Shown here piece after piece: positions 1-14,600 of a stretch of DNA of 64,000 bases. Each line of letters starts with the position of its first letter. Position 1 is the first letter of the stretch. The stretch covers positions 9,784,485 to 9,848,484 of the forward strand of contig NC_134027.1 in the NCBI RefSeq assembly GCF_964204645.1. Direction: 5' to 3'. Origin of the DNA: Tubulanus polymorphus (Eukaryota > Nemertea > Palaeonemertea > Tubulaniformes > Tubulanidae). The notes beneath the pieces were generated by a model. The model worked only from the letters and a program-made list of their open reading frames with translations. It had not been told where the DNA came from and did not search any database. The translations under genes and the position numbers were made by a program.

Positions 1-2612
1 CGTCGCGTTCGCGATCACCGTACCGGCGTCGTTCGTCGCCGTGCAGCTGTAGACGCCGGCGTCGGCCGGCTGAACGTTCACGATGAAAAACACGTCGTCG
101 GTCGGCATGACGTGCATGCGGCGTTCGCGTGCCGCCGGGAAATCGTCGCCACCGTCCTTCTGCCACGCGATCTGCGGCGCCGGCTGCCCGCTGGCGGCGC
201 ACTCTAGACGTGCAGTGCTGCTCGACTGCACGATGATGTCGACGGGCGTTTTGATGAACGCCGGGAACACGTGCACGACGATCTTCGCTTTCTTCGAATA
301 GGTCTTGCCGAACTCGTTGCTGACGATGCACTGGTAGCGCCCAGCGTCGGCGTCCCGGATCGCTCGCAGATGTAGCAGCGTCGTAAACTTCATGATCCGC
401 CCGTCGCCGGTGGTCGCGTAGTTTTCGACATCCGCGTCTTTGACGACCTATAAATAAACGAGCAATCGACGAGATCAAATATTAAGCCCGTACGCTCATT
501 ATTTTGGAGAAGCCATTTCGGCAATCATTTTCCGGGTCAACACTACTTAGCTATGATACACATTCAAACTAAATGAACGGCTACTGTATGTAAATGCACT
601 TGACTTAATTATGACTACTACTACTACAGCGCCTTTCAATCTTTTCAATATTTCAATCTAATCGCCAGAAAAACAAACTACTATTCGATCATTCGAAATT
701 TAATCGATTGCACAATCCAGGGGTAAATCTTCCTTACCAGGTTATTCTTTTTCCACTGGAATTGCATAGGCGAATTGCTGCTACTGGCAACTGAACATTT
801 GAGCGTTATGTTGCCCGTTTTGATAGCGATCTGTGATTTCGGCTGCGTTATGATTACCGGTTTCGGGAAATCCTCTGTAAAGACGCGGAAAAACAAGATT
901 TTAACGACGAATCCCATAGCAAAGGAAATTTTCGCGTCGGAATTATCGCGAAATAAATACATACCGCATTTGTAATCTTCTAAGGGTACGTTGAGAACAT
1001 TTTTCCCCTTCAACCAGATCGGATGAGCGCACACCGCGTTCACGGTTGTCTGGAATCCCGATTTTTCGAGCCACGCCGGTAACCACGTCAACTGGCAATC
1101 GCACAGCAAATTCGTCGTATTGAAATATCTAGGAAAATGAAAACATTACATCGTTATGAAGGTAACCAGATATATCCTTCTGAATAAATTTAATTTCAAA
1201 GCAGTGCTGAGGCTAAATTGATCACTTCTTTCTCATTTCTGCCGAGCTTATAAGTTTGGACCCGGCTGGTTGCCCATCTACCCTGCACATTTCTTCTTTA
1301 AAAATCATGATTAATTTTACCATAACACACCCGGCAGCTATAGAAATGAACTGATTACAAACTTCATTGCAGTTTACAAAAATGACCCGAGCGATTAGGA
1401 GAAACAAGGTATCACTTTTTTAGATCTACAAGGTCTCTAGTCGTTTTACTGTTTTATGTAAATGAACCGAGAACTGCGCGGTACTTACAATTCCTGAAGA
1501 CTGACGAGCTCCGAGAACGCGTTTCCTTGAATCGTCGTGATCGCGTTGTTGTTCAATCGCAAAATCTTCATCAGCTTCAGTCCGGAGAACGCTCGTTTGG
1601 CGATCGACGTAATGCGATTGTTCTCCAACGATAGTTTATGCAGCGACGACAGACCGGTGAACGCGCCGTTCATATCTTCGATCGTCCACGATATTTCGTT
1701 GTTACTCATCTCCCTGGAAATACGTGAGAATATTCTTATACAACACTGTATTATGCGATGGAATTCTCCTTTTCTCGCCGGCGATTTCATCGCTTTAACG
1801 TAACAGGGTGTGTAAATAGAGAGGTAAGAGGTAATTAGAGGTAAATACTCTATAACAATCCTCTATCATAATTCATAGAGGTAACTGCAATCAAACTTGG
1901 ATAAGGTATTGCATTACTTAAGTCGTCTCTATTTTTTTAGTCCCAATTTGTATTATCATTACGTTTTGGCGATTACCATATGAAACGCATTTCTCCTCTC
2001 GCGCTTTCGAGGGCAGGAATATCGCCGTTACGAGTAGACACTTCAGGGCGGCGTATATCGACCCATAATTTGGTCAAAGTAGCGAAAAATGAACAATGTT
2101 TGAATACGTGTTGACATAGCTTTTTCAATTTCACTTCAACACATAGTTCTTTACTACGTTAACAGTAAGCGTATATAGGGAGAGCGAGAATAAGGGCGAA
2201 TCACTAGTCGGGCAGCTCGTACGTATGTACTACGCGTAATGCATACGAAATAAACCGATATGAAATGCACATTGATACCGAATAGAATTCAATACGCGCA
2301 TCAACTGACGATATGCGTGCGTGTTTTTTTTAACAACATCATAATAGGTAGCAATTTGTTTTGTTATTTCTATACGCGATAAAATACAACACCAACTGCA
2401 TATATATGATATATCGATTTATGACGAGAATGAAATTTTTATTATGTATAATATTATACACACTCGGCTCCGCGTGTGTATATCGAAAAATATTGTCATA
2501 AATCTACCGCCGATGACAACATATACACAGTAATTATCTCTAAATGAAACTCAACAGTCTGGTGCGTCTATCATGGACATACGGCTTTTTCCCAATATAT
2601 TTTCCGATGACG

Positions 2613-2671
<59 letters not shown>

Positions 2672-5600
2672 TAATAACAACAACAATAATAATAATAATA
2701 ATAATAATAAATCCTGGCGTGCACGTGCGACTTACAGTATTTCTAACAACGTCAATCCTCGGAACGCGTTGTCGCCGATGTAAGAAATTCGATTGTGGCT
2801 GAGATGCAGAAACTTCAGACTGCGCAGTTTCTCGAACGTTCCCGTGCCGATGCCCGTCAGTCGATTGTGGTTCAGATCCCTGAAAATTACGAACAGAAAA
2901 TTCAAATACAAAATCAAACTGAATATATAATTTGATCATTACCGGTATTTAATTGTTTTATTTCATCCCGTCAACCCTCATGTGATCAACCTATATACGC
3001 TGGTCACACTTGCCCTTTGTGTACGACATCCAGGTTCGATCCCCAGTAAGTTCATGTACAGTTGTAATTCATTTCACTTAACCTAACAACTAGTGTCTGC
3101 TAAATCTAGTTTGATCTGTTCTGGAAATTATTCAATCTCGCAAAAAACATTTTTTTTCCTACCAATAGATCTTGCAAACTAGGGGGTCCAGGGATACCCA
3201 GTGGTGAAATGCTAAACTGACTATTTCAATATTCAACGCCCACTGGTGGACCCATAAAAAGCGGATTAGCCCTGTTAATGTATACCTAACATGTAAACAG
3301 CAATGGCCGTCAGTTTGCCATTTGAAATCTGATGGGGCTGATGTGTTTAGGTAGATACAATCAATTGAAACATCAATACTTCCAAAAATAGCTGGATTCC
3401 ATCTACAGAGGAACAACTGGACAAAGTGGGCTAAAAATGACAACATCAGTTGAAATGATTGCTATGAATCAATCATTATCGTAGATATAGTCAATCCAAT
3501 CTAATCCAGATAAATGATGAAAATATTAATAATAATAATAATAATAATCTTATATGCGAAGATAATATCCCCCGAAAAATGATATCGCGACCCAGTTATT
3601 ATCATCGCAGCCGACGACGGGGGGCCCATTAATACAAACGGTTTCCTGTCCGAATCGGCCTATTAGACACGTACGGTGTAATTAGAACTCTACGAGTTAT
3701 TTTATTAATAGAGTCAACTCATTAAACGTTGTTGACAATGAGAGACGATGGATTATTCAGCGAACGTGATATTTCGATGAATTTTCGTAGCTATCTACGA
3801 TTTTAGATGGGATCTTATTTTTTTTCATATCTGTATTTGCAGATGAGCAAGTTTCTACTTACAGTTCCCAAAGCAACTGACAAAATTCCCAGCCGTCCGC
3901 TTCGATTTGTTGAATTTGATTTTGCGCCAATGACCTGAAATTTACAAATTTTACGAATTAACATCCAGTAATAGTAAATCATCGGAAAAAGTTAATCGAC
4001 GAAATGAGAGAAAAAAACGCATTAGGGCCACAGGGTTCGACGAGTACAAATCACTTGTTCCTGATAATAACTGTTCAAATATAATCCAATTATGTAACGA
4101 CCACTGAATTCGTAGCGCAACATGGAAAGGCAAACATCATCAAAATATATACAAATACGTAATAAATTCATAACTCATCTGACAGCTATATCTGGCCGAA
4201 TGATATTTCAGTACATTCCTTCCAAATACCCGATACTTATATATATACGAATATTTTGGAGGGGGGGAGCTCTGACAGCGTACTTACATTTGCTGCAATG
4301 AGGACAATCCATAAAGCCAACCCTTCGATATCTTCGTTAGATTGTTATGGTCAAGTTTTCTATACGAAAAAATAGTAAACGGAGAATGTGTTCATCATTT
4401 CTGGTCGTGAAGCTATTTAAAAAAGTTCAATGCGCCGACCCCCTGATTGCTAGATCACACACAGAAAATTACATAAACAGAAATTACAGATGTAAGGTCT
4501 GGTAACAATTCGTAAGGGGAGAGGAAAGCCGGCCAGCTGGCTACCAGACACTTCTCGCAGTACCAGATTCCCACCAGTGTTCAAAGGGAAATTCTATTCA
4601 TTTAAAACGTTTTAAAAATCATCTCTTTTTAATTTCAACTGTTTTTAATATTAGCCAAACGTCGACAAGCAGTCTTTACTTTCCTATTTACGGATGGTTC
4701 TAACAATAAGAAATCAATTGAAATGCAACGAAATAAACAATGGTTTTACTGTAAGAAATCAAGCGAATTGCAATGAAATAAACAGTTTTGGAAATCATTT
4801 CACTTTCTCTTGTTGGTAACATCTCAGATTTTTAACAATGTGTTAGCATATGTGTGTGGTCTCAAGGAGAGTATCCTGTACAAATTACTTGTTGTATAGA
4901 GTAGTGACACTTCCACAGCAGGAGACTTACAATTATTCCCTTTCATCGCAACATTTTTGCCATGGCAGCACTTTGCACCCAAAACATTTTGGGGGGATGA
5001 AAATAAACAACTGAATAGCAGCTATGTTAACAGGGGACGAACTATAGCGTACGTTTTATCACAGTATCAAGCCGTAGGCAAATTGCTGAGGATCATTCCT
5101 TTAATTCAAACACTTTTCAAAATATTTTGATGCAAATTTTAGATATTTGATTTTTAGATTAGGGGCACAGATTATGCGGGCCGGCATTAGGGTCTTGCGT
5201 ACAAATCCCCAGATATAATGTGTACAGATGCGAATAATCATACTTACAGGACTTGGATGTTACTGAGTCCCCAAAACGATCCGTCCATCATATGCGTGAT
5301 CACGTTGCGGCGTAGTTTCAAAACTCGCAGTTTTTCCAAGCCATGGAAACTCAAACCTTCAACGACCTTTATACGATTACGGTTCAATTCCCTGTAGAAA
5401 CAAAAGTTGCGAGTGAATTAACAAAATCGGAGCATCAAATAAATCATCTGAGTTTACGATGGTGCCAGCAGCAGTAGGGAAGGGATCACCGGACCTTTCA
5501 GAACTATAGGATAATGAAATGGTTCAAATTCTTCAGTTTGTGCGAAGACAATACTGCAAGGTTTTTGAATCAAGTTTTATCAAGAAAGGTAATATAAGGT

Positions 5601-8600
5601 TCTGTGTCACAAAGTTCCATTAACCGTACCGGGGTACAATGAAGCGAGGCATAACCCATTTGCCAGTACAACTACAAACGTTGTTAATTTGCCATTAATC
5701 AGGAATCGCAGAATTTTCGGGAGACGATGAAATCCTATTTCAACACACATAAATGATGTCAGTCAAGCTACGGAAAAATACTGACATATTCTGCGAATTT
5801 TTGACCAGCACGTGAACAGTAGAAAATATAGCAACCACAAGTTTTATACCACCTAGATAGAATAACTTACAATATAAAACGAAATCTAGAGAAATCATCT
5901 TTAATTCTACTTTTCAAAAATAAACGTCATGGGCGATTCCTCGATTCAGGGTTTTACTAACACCTAACACCCATCAATATTCGACAAAGCATGAATAACA
6001 GCTACATAACTTCTTTTTATTACGACAAAGACAAATACGCATATTGACTTGTACAAAGTGAACCTCAGCGGTAGCATATCCTTCAGTGTGTATTATATAA
6101 GAACTGAACGGAGGCTGCAGACAAATTGGTTAACACCACAGCTGTTCGCTGGATGCTATATACTATATACCCCTATCAATCAACATGTAAACAACCCTTC
6201 CTACATAAACAAGTTTATATACATGTATTTCCAGTGGGAGAAAATACAAGCGCAGGCGCACGCCCTGGTTTGCCAAAGTGATCAGGCTGTGGTGGAGACA
6301 GTTTAGAAAATGCCGAAGTTAAAAAAATCTAAATACAAGCGCCAAGGCCGGTTTTATAGACTGGAATGAACTTTAACTTTGGGGGGGGGGGGGTAACTCA
6401 GTTGCAAATGAATTGAGTTAGCCCCCCTGGGTTAAAGATAATACCAGTTAATAAAACCCGCCCCTGGTTTCTAAAATGGTAAGTAAAATTAGGCTGTGGA
6501 GAAAATTCTGTAGTTTGGAAAATGCCGTTCAAAAAAATTAAAATACCAACATTTTTGGACCTGATTTACCCCCTAGTAACTGCAATACTACAACTGTTAG
6601 CAATTCAATCCCGAGCAAGTAATTTACTTACAAATATTTCAAGTTGACGAGTTTCGAGAAAATGGCCTTCGGGATTTCGACGATTTTGTTGCGATTCAGT
6701 TTCAACCATTCGAGCGATGTCAAGTTGTCCAACGAGCGCGGTTCCAAAGTCGTAATTCCGTTGTAGTTCAGAAATCTGTAAGATAGAATACAGTTGATAA
6801 CATTTATGGCTGTATCCCACAATTCTATTAGTCCGATTCTGTTAACCATCACCTAAACATCGGCTAACAGAAAATTGTATCGCCAACAGTTATAGGCCTA
6901 CTATTTTTTCGGCTACTTACAGATGATGCAGTGAGGTGCCAGCCGGGAAATCGCCAACTTTGATCGTCCTTATTTTGTTGAAATTCAAATCCAAATTTCG
7001 CAGTTTTGATAGGCTCTCCAGACCGTCGATATTGATATCAGGTATCTCATTGTGATGCCTAAAAGAAAACGAATCGTACGCTTATAACGATTTCCTCTTT
7101 TTCTGTTTGAAAAAAAAGGCGCGTCATTTTTTACGATACTTACAGCGTCAAATGGGTGATATTGTTTTCCTGATTGAAGACCGGGATTTTGGTGAGTTTG
7201 TTATACGCTAATTTTCTGAAAGACAAAAACATGCAAAGGGAATATTAGCATCATTTCCCCATGAGACTATAAAAGGTATACTGCCCGAAACAATATAACT
7301 GGCACCATAACGTTAAATGTACGTAAACCGAAGTTCGATGCATTTAATGCTAAAATCTAGCAATATAACATGAAAGCTTTAATTGACAAATCGAATAAAG
7401 GGGAATTAACTAGATTTTGCGAAGTCTGTTCAAGGTTTCACTCCATGGAAATGATGTCTACACGAGGGGATTCAATTGTAATGGACATTTTGTTCTAATT
7501 TCCAACGTTTACGCAAGATTGATAAAGATGGAAGCCCCGACTCAAAACTACGACATGAGTTGACTCGGCGACTGAACATTTTTGTTAAGGTGCAATATTT
7601 TGCCTCACGTCTAGTATTTCAGTGTCTTATAGGGGGTGCCAACAATTCATACAATTGAGTCACTAGGTGCACCCAGAGGTGGGGTATTAATCGAAGACGC
7701 ATATAGACCGCAGCTTGATTGACACGGTTCGTCAGCCGTACAATAGTTCGTTCGAATTCAAGTGGTCGCAGCAATAATGAACGAAACGTTCAAGTGGTTC
7801 CGTCGAAGAATAGCCAGATCGGTGGAGTCCCGGAGATTCGGTCGCAACAAAACCGACGCCGGAGCGTTACAAACCTCTAGTCGCTCGCGTTTACAATAAA
7901 GTTCTGTTACGATCGTAGAGACGGGTTCCGTTTTTCGACGTGAATTTTTTTCGCGCGAATATAATCGCCGCGAACGTAACCCGATCCGGCGGCCCGAGAT
8001 CGGAAAGCGCCCACTTGAACCGCGCGGGGCCTGAGAAACGACACGAAAAACGAGCGAAAACAGAAAACCGATGAATGAATTCGCGTAAAAAGAAGCCATT
8101 ATTCGACGACGTTGACTTCACGAATGACTTCGTATTTTTCAAGTACATTTCTTTGAGAATGAAAGTCAACACCAGCGCGACGCGCAATTCGATACATATT
8201 TGAAAATTTCTCTTACAACCAAATAATGCCCGATCCCCCTAGTCTTCCTTCCCCTATTTCCTGCATTATCGAGAATGCGTTTGTTCGTTTCTTCCGATAA
8301 AACGCTATGTAAATATGACCCCATCGTAGTCGTCGAGTGGTTAGAGTCTATTTTCTGCCGGGGCCTTAGTTTCGCTTGAGCTCCGCTGAACACTGTAAAC
8401 TTATAATCCGTTCGAGGGGTCGGAATAGCATGTCATTCAAGAGTTAAGGCGGCGGCGGTGAATAGGGCGCGGGGATGTGGACTTAACACCTGGTCAAATA
8501 GCAACAAACGCGCGCTAACCTGACGCTCAGAATATATGCAATGCATCTGTGCCTTCCTCGCGTTTTGCTGGACTAGCAAGTACGTATTATTCCCTATCGA

Positions 8601-11600
8601 CAAAATATTTGTTTTAAAAATATAATGGTAGTTCAAACCATATATCGTACCCTTTTTTCAAGAGCGTGATATGATCAATACTCATTAACAAAAACCCAAC
8701 TTGAAAGTTTATTGACGCCTAGAAAAACAACATACTATATATGCATACTTACATTTCAGTTAAAACTGGTAAACTTTCAACTACTGTACTGTTGATTTGA
8801 GTCAAATCGTTATTGCTCAAATCCCTGCAAAACATCAAAATGATGGATATGAATTAAATTCATGGCAAGTAATCATAATAAAAATATGTTCAAAATGTAA
8901 ATATCGAAATCAAAGATGTGGCCACATGTCCTGGTCCTATCATCTGAAAAGATACTTCATGGGGCCTAAATCTTAACAAAATTGGAATGTAAGCATCGTA
9001 ATTTCATTTGCTACATCTACCATTCGATTGAACTGTTAATAACCCTAAACAACCTGGCCCGCCTGACACCGGCCGGAAAATCAACTGCAAAATTTCATTT
9101 CTTTGGGAATTTTTATTCTCCAAGAGAACACACATGTTTACTCAAGGATTTAGGTTTTCCTGACACTGCCGATTGCTACTAGAAGTTCTTATTAAATCGG
9201 TTGAATTCTGACTTAAGCTTTCGCATTGTTCGACCGTATTGTACGATTGTCAATCGGCGATTCAAGTGAACACTAACGTCATTGTCCGTACGGAGAATTC
9301 GAAGTATAGCAATTTCACGGCTAAATGCGCCCGGGCTTTGCGCGAATTTACGGATTAATAGTAAATCGAAGTTTTATTGACCGTGCATAAGTCCTATATG
9401 TTCGATCCGTACGAGACATGGATACCGAGAAAATGTGTATAAATAAACTCAAGAAATACGTAACAGATGAACCCAAAGATCTTATAGATCTTATCCGATC
9501 TCCTCTCCGAAAGCCTTTTATTACTAATTCGGCCTAAACAGTCAGGAAAATAAGATTTTATCATTTGTCCACAAAACATATCTTCCTGTTGCCATATGCT
9601 TAATCTAATCTATATCAAAATCATAATCCTTTAATGATTAAAATTGAACCGTTACCCAAATAGCTCTTCCTAAATCCCTTTGATGTCTTGTGAGATTAGG
9701 CCCCATTTCTTACGTCACCAAAACAAGCCTTAAGCAATAAAACTGATCCAAACACTGTGTCGAACAACAATGGACCATTTAATTTAAACTTGGTCAAATA
9801 TACCGTTTTAAAAGCTATAACAAATCTACAATAAGAGCCGTTTTTCAGGCCGGTGCCGAGCTTTTTTGAGGGGCAGCAGTTCTATTTCATGAAACAGGGC
9901 GCTTTCCTATTAAAAAGGATAGATCTCGAATTCGAGGTGCCCGGGTACCTGAATAAATCATTTTCGAATGGATACTTTTTAATCTTAAGAAAACACAATG
10001 AAAACACGAAAATCTTATCCAAATTTGAAAGAAATGCTGACCCAAATTCTTTGACACTGACCTTTTGAAGGGCACTTCGATGGAAATTTTAGGGGTTCGT
10101 TCGTTACCCCCGAACCTCTCTCGGACCGGGCTTGTTTTTCTAACTCGAAAGCTTGTTCATGTTCAGACCAAGATCAGAACCATAAACATTTTCAGATATA
10201 GATTAATAATAAAAAATCATAAAGCTTTGATGAACATCTGCTGTTGAATGAGTTGAAATTATCATCAGGTTTATCGCGGCTAAAGCGCCAGCATCACTTG
10301 CGCAATGCCATAATACCACCAAGACACATATCATCGGCCGTAAAATCAATCAATTATTGATCGCTGATTGGCTAAGCGATCGATCAACAAAGCAGCGCTG
10401 GCGTCCGCTCGAACCAACGGATCCCGAAGAAGTATCTCAGATTATATCAAACGACACGACACTCGAGTCAGCGCTCCGGGTCACTCTCAGCCCTTTTAAG
10501 CGTTTATCTATTGACTATACGTGACTGATATTCGAATGGCTTATCACGCCCGTGTCATCGAGGTCGAACAATTCTAAACTTTAAAAGCCTTAGAATATGT
10601 TTTCGATCTCTCTCGTGTGACACATGTGAAGTGGTCGTTCATGACGATATGACTGCGCATTGCTGTTGATTTTTCGATAATAAATATTCGAAGCGTCAAT
10701 AAACCATCGGAGAGATAAAATACCCGTAGCCCGCACCTGTGAGCGGAACGTGCCCGTACCTTTGAAGTCGGCACCGCGCGGCCCGGCCCTGCTTCGGCAA
10801 CGGATATATCAAAACGACATCAAACAATCTTTCTAAGCGTTTATTTACAAGCAGTCGTGTTTCGATTTTTATGACAGACATAGTAGGCCTACTTTAAAGA
10901 ACGAATTTCTCATCGGATAACATCGAAAAAGGAGGGATCGGGCAATCATCTGAGTTGATGACCAGGCTGAAGCTCAATGACAATTTCTCTATCAGCTTAT
11001 CCCTGCGAATAGTTGCCATCGTCAGCCATACGTCTTGAGAACGATTTTCAAACTTCTGATTCATTGCGTATATCGGAGACTGTCAATTCGATGCCTCTTA
11101 CACAACCCGATGCGGCAAATCATTCAAGATCATCGTTGCAGCGGATCATACGCTATTTTTAAAACAGGAATCCTTCGAACGGATTACCGGTGCCGAGAGA
11201 TCCTATTGCCTGATGCTGCAGCAGGGAATCGGGGGAACGCGCGCTCTCAAAGTCTAAGTCGTGGATATATGTACTGAGTAGGGAAAAGGTGCCAGAACAC
11301 GGCATTACATCTGGATCGAATAAATAAAAACCGATTCATACTCTAAAAACCACCAGTGAGTGAGAGTGAGAGGAAACCCATGCTGCTACTACTACTCCTC
11401 ACGCGCGGGAGGAAAGAACTTTACACATGTCAGATTACTACTGATAGGATTAATGTTTTCGATTTTTCAGACCGAAACTGACCACCATTAATCAGCCGCG
11501 TGCTTGATAGGCTAATCATCCGTAGCCGATGAATTATGTCATGTTATTATAGAGGTCAGGGTCCTAGGAAAATCATCCTCCATTTCCCGGGGGTTGGGCC

Positions 11601-14600
11601 GCGATGAATAAATCACAATCAGAGGCAAAAATGTCCTCAGTTTATCGAGGCTTCCCCGGGCAGATTTTGTTTTTAATGCTTCCTGCCAAAATGCGTCTCG
11701 ATTGTTTCGGTATAATCTTAAAACCGGCCGTGGCATTTTGCATCGGGCCTATCGGCAAGGTCCAGCCTCAGGAGACCTCGCGTCATGGGCTTACAGAGCA
11801 TGTTTGCATGTCGCTGTTGCCTAAAACTCCTATTGGATTCATAGAATAGGCTTCCTCAACTCATAGACATTACTATGCGGCTTGGTACTCAAGTCACAGG
11901 TGACATGATATATAGGTCAGAATGAATCCAACTGAAGGAATCCATGGATGATTCTGGTTATTTTTGTTATACTGATGATTTTGATCAAGTAATGAGTCCC
12001 GGCAACGTACATCCCACCTCCCGATCCCAACAGAATGCACGGGAACACTCTCCGTACTCAGTGTGCACACATACGCACCATTTAGAACCGGCCTTTTAAA
12101 CACGAATACCTTTCAAACGCATCGACAGCGACGACTTCCTTTTTTCTCCCGTGAATCGGCCCGCGAAAGCCGACGACGACAACGAAGCGCGGATTAAAGT
12201 GCAAACGTCGGCCCATTGTACGCGTATAATTCATAATGAATAGCCACAGCGTAAAAGGTGCGACAATGCAAGCGAAGCCTGTACGCGCATACTGATAACA
12301 TCGTTATAAAGCTGCGAATTCGGCAACAAGTCACGATCGAAGCACGCAGAATTCGTCGAACGTCGTTCACGGGCCGGTGACACGGCTATACAGGCCATTG
12401 TCGCGACTGTCAAACGCGACAAATTGAAGACGAGTTGTAGTCCAGGTCCGTTCGTTGAATACACCGCGCGATAGAGAACGCCGAATAAAGAGGGTCGAGA
12501 GAAAAAACATTGACATACGATTCACTTCACGAACACTTGTATGATTAATTAAACAACGTATAAATCGATATATTTCGCATATGTGCTTCGTGCGCGCGTA
12601 CAAGTATTTTCGCTCTTTTTTTCTACGATATCAAATGTAGGCCTATTGAAAATGTTTATGCAGCTCTCGCAGACAGGACCTGACATCATCGAATACGAAA
12701 TCAGCGCATAACTTCGTCACCTAACCTCTACATTTTACCTAAAGGTTACGACCAAAAATTCATAAAGACTAGTCTTTACGAATTTTTGTTACGACACATA
12801 GGCCAATCGCAGAAGGTTCATAAATCGCTGTGAAAATTCGGCAGCGAAAAATCCTGCTTGTGTGCCAATGAATATGTGCACAATTTTCGCCTTATACTTA
12901 TATCTGACATGCGCAGACTCTGGTCTTTTTGGGGCTGTTAAGAATTGTCCAACTCGATCTCAACTATCCAAACAAAATATTCATTGTAAGATATTATAAT
13001 ATCAACAACATTTTGAGAAGGAGTTGACGAATGATTGAAGCGAGGACTATATGAGTCCTGGTTGATGATAAAATAAACATCAATGAGTATTTATTAACCT
13101 ATAGCCTAAACCAAACTGTGATTGTGATTTTACTCTTCTCACTAACTACACTTTCTAAAATCACTGAATAAACATTCATGAGTCTCAATGGATATATGAA
13201 TTTTTCGGGTAGACCTTAGAATTAACAAGAAGGCTTGATTCAATACATACAAGAAATGGTGTATTTGTCAGTTTTTTAGCATCGAAGATTTTCAATACAC
13301 TGAATTTCTTGAATATGCTAGAAACATTTTAAGCCCATGTCTCACTTCATCCCTTCTAAAATCATAGTTTTTGAATTTCTCTAGAATCAAATTTACACAT
13401 AAATCATCGATATAACACTTACACCCTGGTTAGTTTAGACAATCCGATAAAAGCATCCATCGATATAGATTTAATTGAATTCGACCGGAGTTCTCTGAAA
13501 ATAGAAATACCAAAATCGGCGAGTTAGGATAATAAAACAAACACCAGAAGCACCAGCTTGACAGTTTTAAATTGAATTCATCAAATATTTTTCTATTATA
13601 TCGTCTTAAGTGGTTGGAATTGAGTAAGTTCAAGCGAACTCAACAGGGTTCAGAGATGGGCATTCAATTTTTTTTTTCTTTAGCAGACATTTCTGATTTT
13701 TACCGGGAAGCCAAATGACAAATCTATCAGTTAAATATATCGCTGATATCAAATTGGAGCAGTTAAAAACTCCAGTTATACCAGGATAGCTACCTGTTTC
13801 AATCATGATGACAACTGATGCGGGTTCAATGCACATGGGACAATAGCTCCCCGATTAAAATTCACAGCCAATTATCGCCTTTTGAAATGATCTAACTGGG
13901 ATTAGAGTGTTATAACCGCCTGATTTGCAACAAACAATTCATCATGCCCTAGAGGTGTTTGGAGCCAGCTGGTGGACTTAGTAATTAACCCAGTGATATC
14001 TGCTAATTATCGACCAATAATCACAGGTAGTGTCATGACTGTAGACAGTTATCTGATGATGCCAATGATAATTTGGCAAATATTGACCAATAGAATCCGA
14101 ATCACTTAGACCTGCCTCAAATCGATCGCTAACTTGTTGACAGGTGAAAATGAAAAGTGCCATCAATTTCAAAACTGCTTTATTTGAGGCCAAAATGTAC
14201 GAATTCATAATGATCAAAAAATCATATACGTAACGGAAATACACAAATTAGCTAGGCCCCTATGAAAAGCAGTTTTTTATGAGGCTTAGGCTTCACCCTC
14301 CACAAGCCTAGTTTAGGCATAAGACTCCTCAGAAAAAACTGATGGGACATTCAATGGCATCAAAAGGCCCAGACTTACCACAGGTCTAAGCCTATTTGGA
14401 CATTTACGATTAGCCTACACAGGGTTTATTCACAGCCAAAATCTCAAAATGAGGCCTCAAAGGGTTTCCAATGTCAGGAAACCAACTATCCCTGCTAAAT
14501 TTAGAGGGTCTCCCATTTTTTGCTCAACCCAATTTCCAAAATTATTTTTTCACAAAACAAATTTTGTTTGCATTTTAATGGGATACCCTGTTATGTGTTA

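Noticed and set aside
2544-2939. Open frames encoding long Asn or Ile runs
   Set aside because: Produced by the (AAT)n microsatellite; the overlapping real coding is the LRIG exon 2736-2879.
7758-8187. Two overlapping minus-strand frames with hydrophobic starts in an LRIG intron
   Set aside because: No homologue, no splice connection, and it is in a CpG-rich block where stop codons are rarer.
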